A stretch of 64,000 bases of DNA from Terfezia claveryi. Taxonomy: Eukaryota > Ascomycota > Pezizomycetes > Pezizales > Pezizaceae. The notes below the pieces were generated by a model, which did no database searches, had not been told where the DNA came from, and saw only the letters and a program-made list of their open reading frames with translations. Positions within the stretch are counted from its first letter, which is position 1. Every line of letters begins with the position of its first letter. Below are positions 47,901 to 60,300 of this stretch, piece after piece. The stretch covers positions 248,001 through 312,000 of the forward strand of contig WHUX01000002.1 in NCBI GenBank assembly GCA_015179025.1, given 5' to 3'. The position numbers were made by a program, and so were the translations under genes.

Positions 47901-47992
47901 GGTTCGGGGCGAGTATGAGTCAGGTTGAGAGGGGGAAGTTTGGAGGGAGAAAAAGGCCGCCGGTGAAGAAGAGGAGGAAGCAGGGGTTTTAA
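44950..47992 (+). CDS. RRN6: RNA polymerase I initiation factor Rrn6-like, one frame break
   Basis: Supported exons are 44950-about 45030, 45300-45684, 45749-46095 and 46167-47992; the first junction is uncertain. The N-terminus reads YDPKGRKWV. The central beta-propeller part has SDLAFSPYNHRHLGIVDERG, WGRIHWGADENSLIV and ALILTSSSLLWIDTR. A helical region follows (ARMIATELYLASYG). The C-terminus has DQWSIGEDPEDFEYE, Ser/Thr-rich SQPAMFAVSAATQPTTPS and the family's final basic FGGRKRPPVKKRRKQGF. Rrn6 is a subunit of core factor, which recruits Pol I to rDNA promoters. Between ~47460 and 47501 the frame shifts by one base at a C8/C6 tract, so the last ~165 residues are read in another frame. 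Confidence 0.8.
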
Positions 47993-48498
47993 GGTGGGGA
48001 GTGGGAGGTGGGAGGTGGGTTGGCCAATCAATGGTGTAGTCGCCCGTTCCGCTGTGGTGATAGGATTAAGTTTGCACATTAGTGGAGGAAATTGCATATA
48101 TGTATGTATATATACTCCGTATCTGTAGTGTATATATAATTGTAGTTCAGGGTAACATCATGGATCAGAGCTGATTTTGGGTTAATCAACGAGCTTCGGC
48201 TGCTCCTTCTGCTCCTCTTGGGCGACATCCTCTGGTGTCGCTCTTCAAGCAGTGCTCGGAAGTTCTGCTTTTTAGACAACATTTTGAGGAGGTTATTCTA
48301 GACTCGCTAATACTACAGGACTCGCACATCTAGACCTCCGGCTCCCCAACCCAGTCATCTTCTTAAATAGAGAAGTAATATACTCCCGGAATGAAAATTC
48401 TGGACCCCTCGTAATCATCCATCACATACCGATCTCCCTTGCTGTTCACGCACTGGCATTATTCGAACGCAACTTTCATCATAGGAGTAATGAAATGG

Positions 48499-48540
<42 letters not shown>

Positions 48541-49652
48541 CCTTTCTCCCTGCCCAGTTAGTACAGTAGTAGCCAGCCAGCCCCAGTAGATATAACCTAG
48601 TCCCCGCGTTTACTTGGAAATTAGTTAAAGTTATACGTAACTATGCACACACTGAGGGTAATTGTATCCTGCAAATACAGTTAAGTTATATCGTTACATA
48701 CATACCACCCCTATACTCACTCGAGGGAAATATGCATTTAGATAAATTTGATAAAATTCTATATAGGCTAATTGCAACAAGTCCAGGCCCTGGTGAGATA
48801 GTGGAACTGGTCAGCCTATTCGGTAATGTACATAGGTACATGAAAAAATCGTCCTAGATGGTTCATGCAAAAAATTTCATATTACAGCGACGAGAACTAG
48901 AAAAACTACAAACTGCACACTAAACACGAATACACCACCATTCCAAAGAACCTGCCACTTGCAGAAATAACGGATTTCAGTTCAATATATACAGCAAATT
49001 GACGGTGTAGCCGTGCCCCGCGATGGTTTATCGTTTGGGGTAACTCTATGAATTATAGTTAATTTTGGATTAATCACACTCTTTCATCCATCTTCCTATC
49101 TCCTTCATCTATTTACACGAAATATGAAACAGCAAAAACTACAGGAACAAAAAGAATGTTCAATAAGGGCTGTATTTAGGATACCCCCGCATAAGAACAA
49201 ACAATATGAGTATGAGCACCTGATCTTGGATGAGCACCCACCTTGCTTTAAATGAAAATTTGGAAATATAAAAATAAATAAAAAATGCCATGCCCACGTG
49301 TACGCCCCATTTATGCTTCGTTCATGTTCTCTTCCGTTCCTCCGCACTTCTTCTTCTTCTTCTTCTTCCCCCCTTCCCCCTTCCCCCTTCCCCCTCCCCC
49401 TCCTGTACCTTTTCCTCCTCGTCTTCATCTTCTCGTCTGCACTTCGAATTCGTAACATCTTCATTCTTGTCTCCCTCTGCTTCTTTCCTTCTTCTCTTTC
49501 TTCGCCCCTTCTCAATCTAGTCCACCAGCTCATCCACAGCCGCCCACCACATATATTAATAATAATTAAAACATAAAAAAGTGTGAAATAAAATTAAAAA
49601 AAAAATAAAAAAAAAGAAAGCGGAAACATGAAAACGAAATGTCACAAGATAA
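47993..49652. other. Intergenic with T33 run and weak coding fragments
   Basis: This 1.66-kb stretch contains a 33-base T run at 48508-48540, pyrimidine-rich triplet runs near 49345-49420 and a diverged 39-base duplication (48150-48188 and 49036-49074). The minus strand near 48079-48470 shows fragments that look protein-like (LSKKQNFRALLEERHQ; TPEDVAQEEQKEQPKLVD; RYVMDDYEGSRIFIPG) but in different frames and without clear splice joins. I do not call a gene. It could be a small undetected gene or a pseudogene. Confidence 0.4.
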
Positions 49653-52600
49653 TCAAAGACATTCCGCCCTATGCTTCTTCCAATCCTGCTTCTGACACGC
49701 CTGTGAACAATACATGGCCGTCCTACATCTATTACATTTCGTGAGCATCACCACTGGCGAGCCTACCGCCACACCCACTGCTCCCCCCGCCTCCAACCCA
49801 CAATTCTGACAAACATTATCCTGCACCAAGTTAGTAAACGACTCTCTCGTCGTCAATTCCTGCGCATCCAGAAAAAAATTCAACCCTTTCACCATCCCTG
49901 TCGTCGTACGTTCAATATAACTAACCGCAAACAACGGACTCAGTGCAATCCTCGTAACATGCTTTCTAAACGGCTCCCATTCCTTTTGTTTCACAAACTC
50001 GTCTCCAACTACGCCGAGCCCACAAGAGCAAAGTGGGGATTGACCCATTGCGATAGATACAGGAATGCCAGAGACTCGGTATTCGCAAGTGGTGGTATGT
50101 TTCCATGTACGACACCGCTCAGCAATGGCAGGCATCATGTCTTTCCACCCGGTGAGCTCGCCTTCGCCGATGCGAATGTTGACAATTCCATCTCTGTAGA
50201 TTCGAGAGATGCGCCGTGGGTATCGTGCAATAACCTCCTCGGTCAACGGGAGAACGTATGCATCCACGACCGCAGATTGCGAAGACAAGTCTAGCCGAAG
50301 GTCTGCGACGAAGATGAGCATATGATTCCCACCATGCTCCGGAGCACAAAGACTAAACACCCGTTCTGGTTTCCCACTTGGTCCGAGGCCTGCCGCATGG
50401 AGGAAAATCGTCTGGATTGACTCTTTCAATTCCATCTTGACATCCATTTGTTCACCATCATTGCGAATTTTCCTCTCCCGGTCGGACCACATGTTGCTGA
50501 CATGTTGATTTACCCATCTGTCAAAATTATTTGTTCGGGAGGTATCCAGCACCGGTAATGTATTCAGTGGAATATAAGGAATATTCCAGACTAAATAACA
50601 AGCATTGTCATTAATTACCGGTAGGGTATGTAATGAGTATCCAGCAATATCTGTTGCCACCGATGGACTAACGAGCAGTTCTATCCACGCTGCTTTTCGA
50701 GATACCCGTAGCGTATGTACGAGCGTGTTGACAGGATACGGAAACGCCAGTCGATGCTTCTTGCAACCTGATATTCCCAATAAAACTGTACAAGGTGAGT
50801 CTTGTTTGATATCCACGGATGACCCAAGCTTCAATGCAGCATGTTCTTTACCCCCGAAGTGATAATCCAACCGCACTTTAAACTTGTCAATCTCGTTCAT
50901 GGAACTCAGGGTAACCCCAACCTGACCCACTCGAAGCCCAGCATAAGAGGGTGGGATCACTTGTCCGACCAGGGGCACAAGCTCTTCCGGAATTACCCTT
51001 GACTTGATCCCAGATCGTTCGGTACAGAGTGTGACATGCGCTGAGTCTGATAGTGATGCCTCGAATATTGTCAACTGTGGGCCTAGAGCAATGGAAAATA
51101 TAGATATTGCCTGCGAGGCATTCACCAGCTCCAGGCATACCTTGAGTGAAGTTTCCGCCTCTGAGAATAGGATATGTGATGGCACCCAGAATGATACTAC
51201 CATATCACTAATTCCTGTCCACCCTCTTGGATCTTCTTGTATTGTAAAGCTTCTTCTATCCTTTGACAGTGCAGCCTTACCAAAGATCGGTTGTACTGAT
51301 GCGAAAGTGTGATGGGCATCTTGTGAACGAACGCTGGCGCAGAAGGCAAGCATCCCCATATCTCTGCGATTCATTCGGGTGAATAAGGTGAGGGTTTTTC
51401 GGGGTACCGTCAATACAATGCAAGTGATTTCCGGTAACCCCGACGAAATGCTGCGCCTACCTCGGAGATCTTCTGACACGCCAAAGAGATAAGAGTGTAA
51501 AAAGAGATCCTGTGTTCCATTCGGCTCTAGCTCCGCTGACTTGTACGAGCAAATCTTAACTATCGTAGCATCCAACACTTTCGCCCAGTTGCATATTGCC
51601 CGCCCTTTCACATAACGGAGGAACGCTGCAAACGTTGCACGGGTGAAGTGTTTTGGGCCGGAGGTACTTCTTGTAAACCCTGTTTCGGGATAAGTCAGGG
51701 GTGAACTCGATTCATGACTGAACATTCGAAGGTAAATATCAGACAAAAGAGCAGCAAGCTCGGCATCAGCAAAAACACATTTCGAGGACAAGAGATACTT
51801 TGTAGCAAGCGGATCTCCCAGAACAGGCTCTTTCCAAGGTATTCTTGTATGTAATAAGGAATCTCGGGAATTAGGACTTGAGCCGCTAAGCAGTATTCCT
51901 GCCTCATGGAAAGTGGCCTGGGAAGCAATGGCTGTAAGGTGCCCCAGAGGAGCTAGATTTAATAGGACTGTGACTGTCGTCAGATCTCCAAAAAGAATTT
52001 TTGACAGCTCTGAAGTTTCTTCCTCTGAGGAGTGTAATAGTGTTTCGGTGTATATGACTGATGACGGCTTTTTTATGAGCAGCGGCGCAGTGCAAACCAG
52101 GATGCTCAATAAGCCTATCTGATCAGATAAACCCGCCGTGTCAATGACATCGAATGTGAGTGGTGCGCTCGGAGAAGCCGGACCATCATAGTCGCTGCCA
52201 TCGAGCTTCAACAGAGTCGTCCGCCACGGCTGACCGAAGCCAAAGGCAAAGTCTCGTAGTATCTCCACCGCATTGCGTTCCTGTAAGGCCAAGCAGAAAC
52301 TCGTGGCTTCACCACAGAAGAATCGTATGCTTACAAGATTCGCCGCTGTATGCGCTTTGAAGCTCTCACTCCAGCTGCTGAACTGGGCCTTGGCCGAAAG
52401 AACGACCCTGTTCACCTGACCCTCTCGTAAATTTGGGCTTGAGATGGGTGACAGAAGTGACGGAAGAGAAGCTGGCGATGCAGGTGAAGACGGCTCCTCC
52501 GGAGTAGGTGCCTTTGACGCAGTAACAACATTGGTATAAGAAGTCACGGAGTGAAATCCGAGCAAAGGATCTGTTCCATAGTGTACAGAGAAGGCTCCAT

Positions 52601-53484
52601 GTGGAGCAGAAGAGAATGCAAATGCTGGGTTCGCATGTTTTGCACTAGTCAAATCTCCTTCATCGCCGCCGGCAACCCCCGTTTTCCAATATCGCTTCAG
52701 TGACAGATCTGAAGCTCGTGTACTTTCCATCCATAATGGCCCTGCAGTTCGACATCCCGAGATAACTCTTGTTGTTCCCACATAGTTCCTTCTTATCCTT
52801 TCCCACCCTTCTTTATACTGTGCTTCATATGCCTTCATCTGATCCTCACTATAGTTGGCCGTGTCTGCATACTTCGTCCAGAAATTCCGCAATTGCTGCA
52901 AAGTATCCTTGCTTACCATCCGTAACACATTGCCATATCCACTGTCCCTCCATAATGTCTCATTCGTCGAAATTTCAAGCAGCTTCTTCGACTGTCGTTG
53001 TAAGAGCTGCAGCGAAGGCTCGTCAAGGAGGAGATGGTAGAAGATGTTCCAGTGCAAGTTTGAGTTGTCCTGGCCTGTGTTGCGGTCGTCTATTATGAGA
53101 CTGAATAGGAGAACATTTCGAGCTGCCACGGAGCTAGTGAGCAATTCAGCTTACAGCACCTTGAGACGTACCGGGCAAAGGACAGGACCGATGCATACCT
53201 AATACAGCTGGCTCACTCTCGCAGCAGGTGAAATCAACTACCCTGGAACCTTTGGTGAAGCTTGGTAATTAGGTACGATACTTCTGCAAGTTCGGGCATG
53301 AAGGGAGCCTACAGTCAGGATCCGAGTTATACAAGGTGAATAGAATATTCCGAGGATCTCCACAGTTCAGAACGAGAATATTTGCGGGCCGTTCCGGGGG
53401 AAGATCCTGCGTCAGACATGTTGCGGGAGTCGTGCCAGTCGGATAGAAGAAGTAATTCAGATTGATGTAGGCAGGATGAAGCAT
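49653..53484 (-). CDS. DUF4470 / MYND zinc-finger protein
   Basis: Three exons, 53484-53313, 53249-53199 and 53122-49653, encode about 1230 residues. The N-terminus matches the DUF4470 layout: FFYPTGTTPATCLTQDLPPE, ILVLNCGDPRNILFTLY, then across the introns RVVDFTCCESEPAVLARNVL. A second block with FGQPWRTTLLKLDGSDYDGP and FDVIDTAGLSDQIGLL lies ~residues 360-420. The C-terminus is a MYND zinc finger: CQNCGLEAGG, LTKCNRCRTAMYCSQACQKQ, DWKKHRAEC. Proteins of this type are common in fungi and their role is unknown; MYND fingers usually mediate protein contacts. The start at 53484 is the first ATG of the exon. An upstream exon cannot be excluded. Confidence 0.85.
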
Positions 53485-54257
53485 GCTTTTGGGAGACCCG
53501 ACGCCGTCTCCTTTGTGGAAAGCTGGGGTCGTGAAGAGGGGTGCTGCCGGTGCGGGATTTTCGTTTTCTCGAGCTGCTGGTCATAGAACTACTACTTCCT
53601 GTACTTGAGTACCAGAGAGAGTGAACATGAGACTGGTGTATCTAGTGGGCTCAGTGGTTTACCATACCGCAGTTGACATACATGTATGGAGGGTTCTCGC
53701 TCCCAAGTCTTATGTTCACTTTCCGCGATACCCCAGTAGAACAGCTGTGGCTAATATAACTGTGGCTAGGGCGATTGACCTTTCCACCTGCAGAGCTGAA
53801 GGCGCGTTTTGATTATAAATGGTTCGTGGGTGATGCGCCTGGCCTGCGTTGCACAGATGAGGTCAGCCCGGTCGGTCCTAGCCGTGCATGATACGGATGC
53901 AACCCTTGCTCAACCCCTATGGGTTTGCAGCTTGAATCTCTTTTCGCATTCACGTCAAAGCACGAGCAGCTGCTAGACGTCAATTTCCTTGCACATTGAC
54001 ATGCCAGGGGCGTCGCGCAAAGGCGGAATCGCCATGCGAAGGGACTAGATCCACCAGGCCTGTTAGGTATCGAGGATTGGCTGTGATACACATATCAAAC
54101 AATCGTTTCTCGAGCCAACGACAAAAGAGATAAAACTCAAGATAGGCGGAGAAAGGAGCAACAGTCAAAACGTGCATAATTATTAAAATTGTTAATTTCC
54201 CTCCAGCTCAGGAACGCAGCACGGAAATTAAAATAAAAAAAAACACCGTCTCTTGCT
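53485..54257. other. Intergenic between MYND gene and CUE5
   Basis: A 773-bp stretch with the promoter of the MYND gene on one side and the CUE5 3' flank on the other. No coding frame with support. Confidence 0.5.
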
Positions 54258-55886
54258 CTACTTGGGCTGTCCCGGGGTATTTTTGGCCCCAGCTTTCAAA
54301 TTTTCAGCTTTTGGTTCTGGAACCAACCCATGATCTTTTTCATCGTCTGAATCCCCCAGGCTGAATGGATCGCCATCCAGCGGTGTGGGTTCTACGCTCT
54401 TGAGTGGTTGCCACTTGCTGGCAGTCGGAGATGGCTGCTTCACGGGAGCATTCACAACAGGTGTCGTTGGGCTTCTGCGGGGAGACGGCGCCTGATAGAG
54501 GTCGTCATCATCCTGCACGTCCTGGAATGAAACCTTGCGTTGACCATTATTATTACCACCAGCAGTTGACGATTGGAAGAGATTAGGCTTGGCAACAGGA
54601 CGAGGAGGGCGGCGTGGTGGCACTAAGTCACCATTAGCAAACTGGCGATGAGACACTGCATTTTCTCCGCTGCCTCACCTTCCTCTCGTGAACTATTCCG
54701 TAGTTCCAAGTGGGCGAAGTCATCGCTAAGAACTCTGGGGTCTGCATCGTAGCTGGAATACCCCGAAGGCCCTCCCCTCGATGATACAGCACGAGGGTCA
54801 TGTTGAGTAGGAGAAAGCTCCGGCGAAGCTAACTCTCCATCAATTTTCTTCTTCAGGTCCGCCACCCACCTGTTCACCTTGCTCTGCGTTTCAAGAAACC
54901 CTTTGCGGATATTCTCCTTGATTATAGGGAGGTCATCTATTCATACGTTAGCGATAGTATGAAGCTTCAGCAACGAAAATCTTACCATCTAGGAAAGAGT
55001 GCTCCTTCTCGGAAGTATAATCCTCTTCGCTATCGCTCCTACGGTGAGGTGGCTTGGGTTGGTTCTGAGCACCACCACGGCCTCCTCCTATGCCAGTTTA
55101 GTACCGTTATTGACTTCACAATTGAATGGCATTACCTTTTGCTCGACCAGTGTTGTTATAATGCTCAGCAAGTTGTCTCGCGTATAGCTCGTCTGCCTCC
55201 AACTGAGTACGGGGTCTCACGATGGGAGGTTGGTGTGTTGCCAAATCAATACGGTCTTGGTAAACAAGAGCAGGGTTGTAGTCCCTTTGCTGCTGTTGTG
55301 GCGGATAACGAGAGTCGACCTGGGCCCACGTCAATGAAAATAGAAATCAAGGTAAGCCGGGTCATTTACCCTGGGCGAGTATGCCCTCTTCGGATGTTGA
55401 GCTGGAGGAGGAGCTGGCTCCTCGGGCACGTAGCTCGGGTCAGTCATTGCTAAATATTTTTCCTTTAGTGACTGTAGTAAGCTTCAATTCTGGTGTGTGC
55501 AGCATACCAAGCAAGGCATTGAATGCAGGTTCAATATCCCCCCTTGAGGCGATCAGAATAGCTTTGATTACTCCAGGCTCAACCGTAGGGAAGGCTTCAG
55601 CGAGTGTCAACTCAGCTTGTTGATGTGGAGACAATGGTCTTGGTGGCTTTGCTGGTGGGTCCTCCACTGTGAGGGAGACAGCTGCTTGCAGTGTTTCTGA
55701 AGCTGGCTCATGAATGTGTTCTTCGAATAACGGTGATACAGGCGATACTGTGTGAAATTCCGATTCTCTTGAAGAGCCAGTGTTGGCAGCGTCTGTCTGA
55801 AGCAAATTGTTAATTCTGAAGTTACCAAAGCTCTATGCAGTGGAGCTCACTTTTATATCTGTTGGCCTTGGTTTCTCCGATGACAT
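54258..55886 (-). CDS. CUE5: CUE-domain ubiquitin-binding protein (Cue5-like), one frame break
   Basis: Exons 55886-55851, 55796-55508, 55449-55370, 55319-55136, 55087-54986 and 54936-54258 join in phase. The N-terminus has a CUE domain with the helical core LAEAFPTVEPGVIKAILIASRGDIEPAFNALLAMTDPSY (written across exons 2-3), containing the FP and LL ubiquitin-binding patches. A Pro/Gln-rich linker follows with RTQLEADELYARQLAEHYN, a coiled helix SKVNRWVADLKKKIDGEL and an acidic, Ser/Pro-rich tail ending TPGQPK. Yeast Cue5 is a receptor linking ubiquitinated aggregates to Atg8 for autophagy. In the last exon the frame jumps by one base at an A4 run (54661-54664, plus-strand T4), where EAAEK would continue NAVSHRQFANG. 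It is divergent from uL3m, 260 bp apart. Confidence 0.83.
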
Positions 55887-56146
55887 GATGCTTGAAAGTA
55901 AAGGCGCACTGTAATCACACGCTTCGAGCTATCTTACACTTTCTAAGCTGTATCTCTCGATTTTGCTTGTAGATGGTATGATGAGGGTTGTGTATGAGAT
56001 ATGTAGGTCGCAGGTTACAGGTTTAATGACATGCACCAAGCTGTGCACCGCCACATTTGCTTCTACGGGATGCCTTCACGTGATGAAATCTCTAGTGAGC
56101 ATCAAAGAGAGGCCTTACTACTGCTTTCCAACTCACATTCTGGAAA

Positions 56147-57107
56147 ATGAATTCACACCTGATACCGACAGTATTATGGTGCCTGCGCACACAACCCGTA
56201 CAGCTGGAGCACCGTATCTCCATTCTTGCTGCGTCATTTTCTACAACCCCCAAAGCCTCCGCACTTGGTCGACCATCTCAAGAGAAAACCGATGGATACC
56301 TGCTCGAGTCATCCCAGGCCGCCGCGTTACTACGGAAGCAATTGCCCGCGCGGACTGGTGTTGTGGCAACAAAAGTAGGCATGACTGCTATCTACCAGCC
56401 TACCGGCGAGAGGATACCATGTACAGTACTACAACTCGATAGGGTCCAGGTGATGGGGGTAAAGAGAGCCGATAAGCACGCATATTGGGCAGTACAAGTC
56501 GGGACTGGATACAGGAAGCCGGAAAATATCACTAAGCCGATGTTGGGCCATTTCTATGCCTGTGGTGTTAGTCCGAAGAGCAATATTGTGGAATTCAGGG
56601 TCAAAGGAGAAGATGGGCTGTTACCGTCAGGAACGCTTCTTAAGCCAGACCACTTCGTTGAGGGACAGTATGTAGACGTACGGGCGGATACGAAGGGGAA
56701 AGGGTTTGCTGGTGTATGGCCCCATTCTAGAAGAGTATTCACACGGTAGACTGACAGTCTATATTATAGGGCATGAAACGCCACGGTTTTAGTGGGCAGC
56801 CTGCGTCCCATGGTAACTCTTTGGCCCACCGAGTTATGGGCTCTGCTGGTCAGTCGCAAGGTGGTGGTTCCCGTGTTCTTCCGGGTAAGCGAATGCCTGG
56901 AAGGATGGGTGGGCAACAACACACAGTGCAGAATTTGAAAGTCCTCCAAGTGAATAACGAACTGAGTACTGTTATAGTAGCGGGTAAGTGATGGTTTCGA
57001 TTAACAATGCAAAGGCCATGCTCATATGTGCAATAGGTGCAGTTAGTGGTCCCAATGGAGGGAGCGTAATGATTCAGGATGCGATCAAGAAATCCGCGAA
57101 ATTATGA
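56147..57107 (+). CDS. mrpl9: Mitochondrial ribosomal protein uL3m (MRPL9 type)
   Basis: Three exons, 56147-56713, 56770-56983 and 57037-57107, encode 283 residues. The N-terminus MNSHLIPTVLWCLRTQPVQL with a following SFSTTPKASALGRP is a plausible presequence. The uL3 fold follows: TGVVATKVGMTAIYQPTGER, VLQLDRVQVMGVKRADKHAY, then across the intron KGFAGGMKRHGFSGQPASHG and the RNA-binding tip GSRVLPGKRMPGRMGG. The last exon ends SGPNGGSVMIQDAIKKS. It belongs to the large mitoribosomal subunit near the peptidyl-transferase centre. The exact start is the least certain part. Confidence 0.92.
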
Positions 57108-57337
57108 AATTCTCCTTCATCATCCTGAATCTGTTTTATGATATAAAGGAAATGTATAGTATAGGAAAACGCAATTAGAAACAAGCACTGCTACCCAAGT
57201 AAAGTGATATTTCCACGATACTAAACTAAGTTGTACAACCCGTAATCAATTGCTTTTCACATCCAAGATTACGGTGTGAATTTCCGTGACCAGTATTGCC
57301 CAGAACATGAGACGTAAGCGACCAATGCCCTCACTGC

Positions 57338-60300
57338 TTACAATAAATCATCATCTGCCATATCGCTAGGCTTGATGAGTCCTCCGACCTTAGACGCACG
57401 TTCCCTCTCCGCCGCGGCCCGACGCTCAAGTTCCAACTCCCTATCCTCAGCAAACATTTCTGAATTGTCTCCGGAGAATTCTTTGAGCTGGATCAAAAAG
57501 TCGCGGAGATTCAATTTAAAACGTGTAAGGTCCCCATGCAATGTGAATAATCCATCGACGAACACTCTGACTTGGGCACTGTACAGATTGTTAGATGTTC
57601 CAATTGAATTTGCAAACGAGAAGGAAAGACTTACGGTTGCAGATGAGAAAACGCATTTTGCAGCAAAGAAGCTACGTAACCACGTAAAAATTCTGAGTTG
57701 GAAGTCCCAGATGGAGCTTGGTCCGGAGTGTATAGAGGTGCTTGAATCTTGCCAGACTCAACGAAATGGAACATCCTAGAAAGTAACATGGCCTGGTTTT
57801 TGAAACCTATTGAAGATTAGTATCAGGAAAGAGAACGTAAATCACGAGGATTACATATCTTACCTGCTTTATGATCGGTATCGGTGAGGACAAAGAAGAT
57901 GTCTTGAAGAATGGGTATGAAAAATTGTTGAAAGAAAGCGCTCGAGGTTCTAGGATCAGTCTCCGCAATGTTGTTAATGAGCTCGATGCACATGTTCAAC
58001 CCGGCACCCTCCACTTCGCGATTGTCATGTTTACTGGCCCAAAGGCAAGCATCAATGACAAATTTGAATTGTCTGGCATCCAGCTTGAGAAGAGCTAAAA
58101 GTATATATTAGACATAAGTGATATAACATGGCAGAACTAAAAACTTACCTGGGAAACAGTTAAGATTGATGGCTCTCAACAGCTTGAAGAATTCAACACG
58201 ATGCTCAGGGTACTCTGAGAAGTCTTTGTTAATCATATCCAATGTGCATTCAAAGACATTTTCCATGATGACAGGAACTTTATCTTCCATCAAAGTCTGA
58301 CGTTCTATTAGCATATTCTTCTCAGCCCGTCTAGATGCTCATAACTCACTCGTAGCTTGCTAATGATTGTTGACATAACATTGAGGACTTCAGGATCGCG
58401 GGCATCTGGTACGTTACGATTGTAGTCCACCAAGACCGCTTCCAGAAGAGGTGGCACTATGTTGTTTGCAACCATCTCTAAATCTTCGGCCTTTTGTACA
58501 TACGTATCGACGAGTTTCAGAATCTCTTTCTTGATAGTACGCAGACCACGGACACGGGGCATCTTCGTAGCGACAGGCCCTAATTAATCCCATTAGAGGT
58601 CACTTCCAATGATTTTAACTAAGTTGCGCTTACCGTTTTGGATCACATTATCTGAGATCAGCTGGCTGACTGCTCGGTACATAGACAGCATATCCATATA
58701 AATGCGGCCGATTTGTGGATAAAAGTAACTTCCAATGGATGTACAAGCAGACACATTAGTTTTCATGACATTCCCTATAACTTTGACAGTTTCAGGATTA
58801 TCCAAGAATTTAGGATCACGATTCGCCTCCACAATGATATGATCCCACTAATTAGACGATATAGTTAATACCTTTCTCGACTTCAGAGCCTGGTTTCTCT
58901 ACTTACTGCAGTGTTAGGAAGGGCCATCAATTCCTGGATAAGTCGTTCTTGAATTGTCTTTTGGCCTTGAGCACTAATCATATAACCGCAAGCCTCATAG
59001 AACGTGTGCACCTGTTGGGGTGACAGATCACAGGTGATTTTCTGCATATTCCGTACAATCTCGTCGATGAATGGTTCACTCTCCCCTGGCTGAAGAACAA
59101 CAAAATGACGCTTGCACTTGTTCGCAATCTTGATGAACGTATCACAAGCCATGTCCTGCACACCTTTGGGATTCTTAGTCATATCGAAATGGTAGATTCG
59201 CAAGGGAATTACCTTCGTGGGTTTCATGCATGAACTCGAAAAGCTTATTGACAACTGTCTTCAAAAACTTCCAGTGTGCTTTCAAGAAACGTGGATACTG
59301 GCCCACGATGTACATTATGTTAGATGCTACCACTGCTTTGTTGTCCTTGCCACGCTTCATTTCGGTCAATCCCAAGAGATCTTTGATGACCGTGACTAAG
59401 AACCTCTTCTCAGTCTCTTCATTCATCGCACCAGATATGGATCCAATAGCCCAGCAAAGGGTATTGCAGTTGGCCCACGACCATTCAGTCCCGTCTACTT
59501 GCCGCGCCAGCTTCTCCGACATGATGTTTTCTGTATCAGTAACATCAAGATGGGTCAAGTAAACAAGACACTCCCGTGTTGCCTTATAGAGCTGGATAGT
59601 GTCGCTCTCCTTTACAAACTCTCGCACGATTTCACCTTCGTCATTCTCGACGATGAGGACCTAGAGGACATGGTGAATATATATATAAATATCACGTGAT
59701 TGAATTTCTCTTACCTCTTCTGGCCTAACCATACGCTCTATCATCACCTGCCTCAGGTTGGAAAGCACCTCACTATATAGATGCTTTCGCAATGGATATT
59801 GTGAGAGCATCTGTGACGTAAGTGCTCCACCATTATTGGTGCCCATATTGAGGCCCATGGTCAACAGTGGACTAATATCTGTGATAGGTAATGCTTGTTG
59901 TTCTTCGTACAGCTCCTGGACCAGCTTATTCCAATATTCCAGGCAGATCTTGAAGATCTCACGATCCTCGATTTGCGATATTCGGATGAGATAGAAGTGA
60001 GAATGTGTTAGAATCTCTTTATTGGGGAGACTCTCGATGAGCTGGGGAGTGGAGTTTAGCCTATACTATCATCTTCTGTGAATGGAATACGGAACCAACC
60101 TTGAGGTGAGGAGTAAAGAAATTACAGAGAAACATTGCAAGATTCTGTATGAATTCTTGATCTCTAGTATTACTGGTCTGGTAAATCTTTCGCAGGTCTG
60201 TTGTGATCGGAATGATGTTTGAGACTGTAGTCATGACATTGGTAAACATTGTAGTGAGTTTCTCATCGTATTGAAACTGCCCGACTTGTAGGCCACCGAT

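Noticed and set aside
49105..49576. Frames in the TTC/CCCTT-rich tract
   Set aside because: Low-complexity pyrimidine repeats give long frames on both strands with no protein-like features.
57372..59562. Plus-strand frames opposite CRM1
   Set aside because: Antisense to conserved exons and interrupted by the introns of CRM1, with no motifs of their own.
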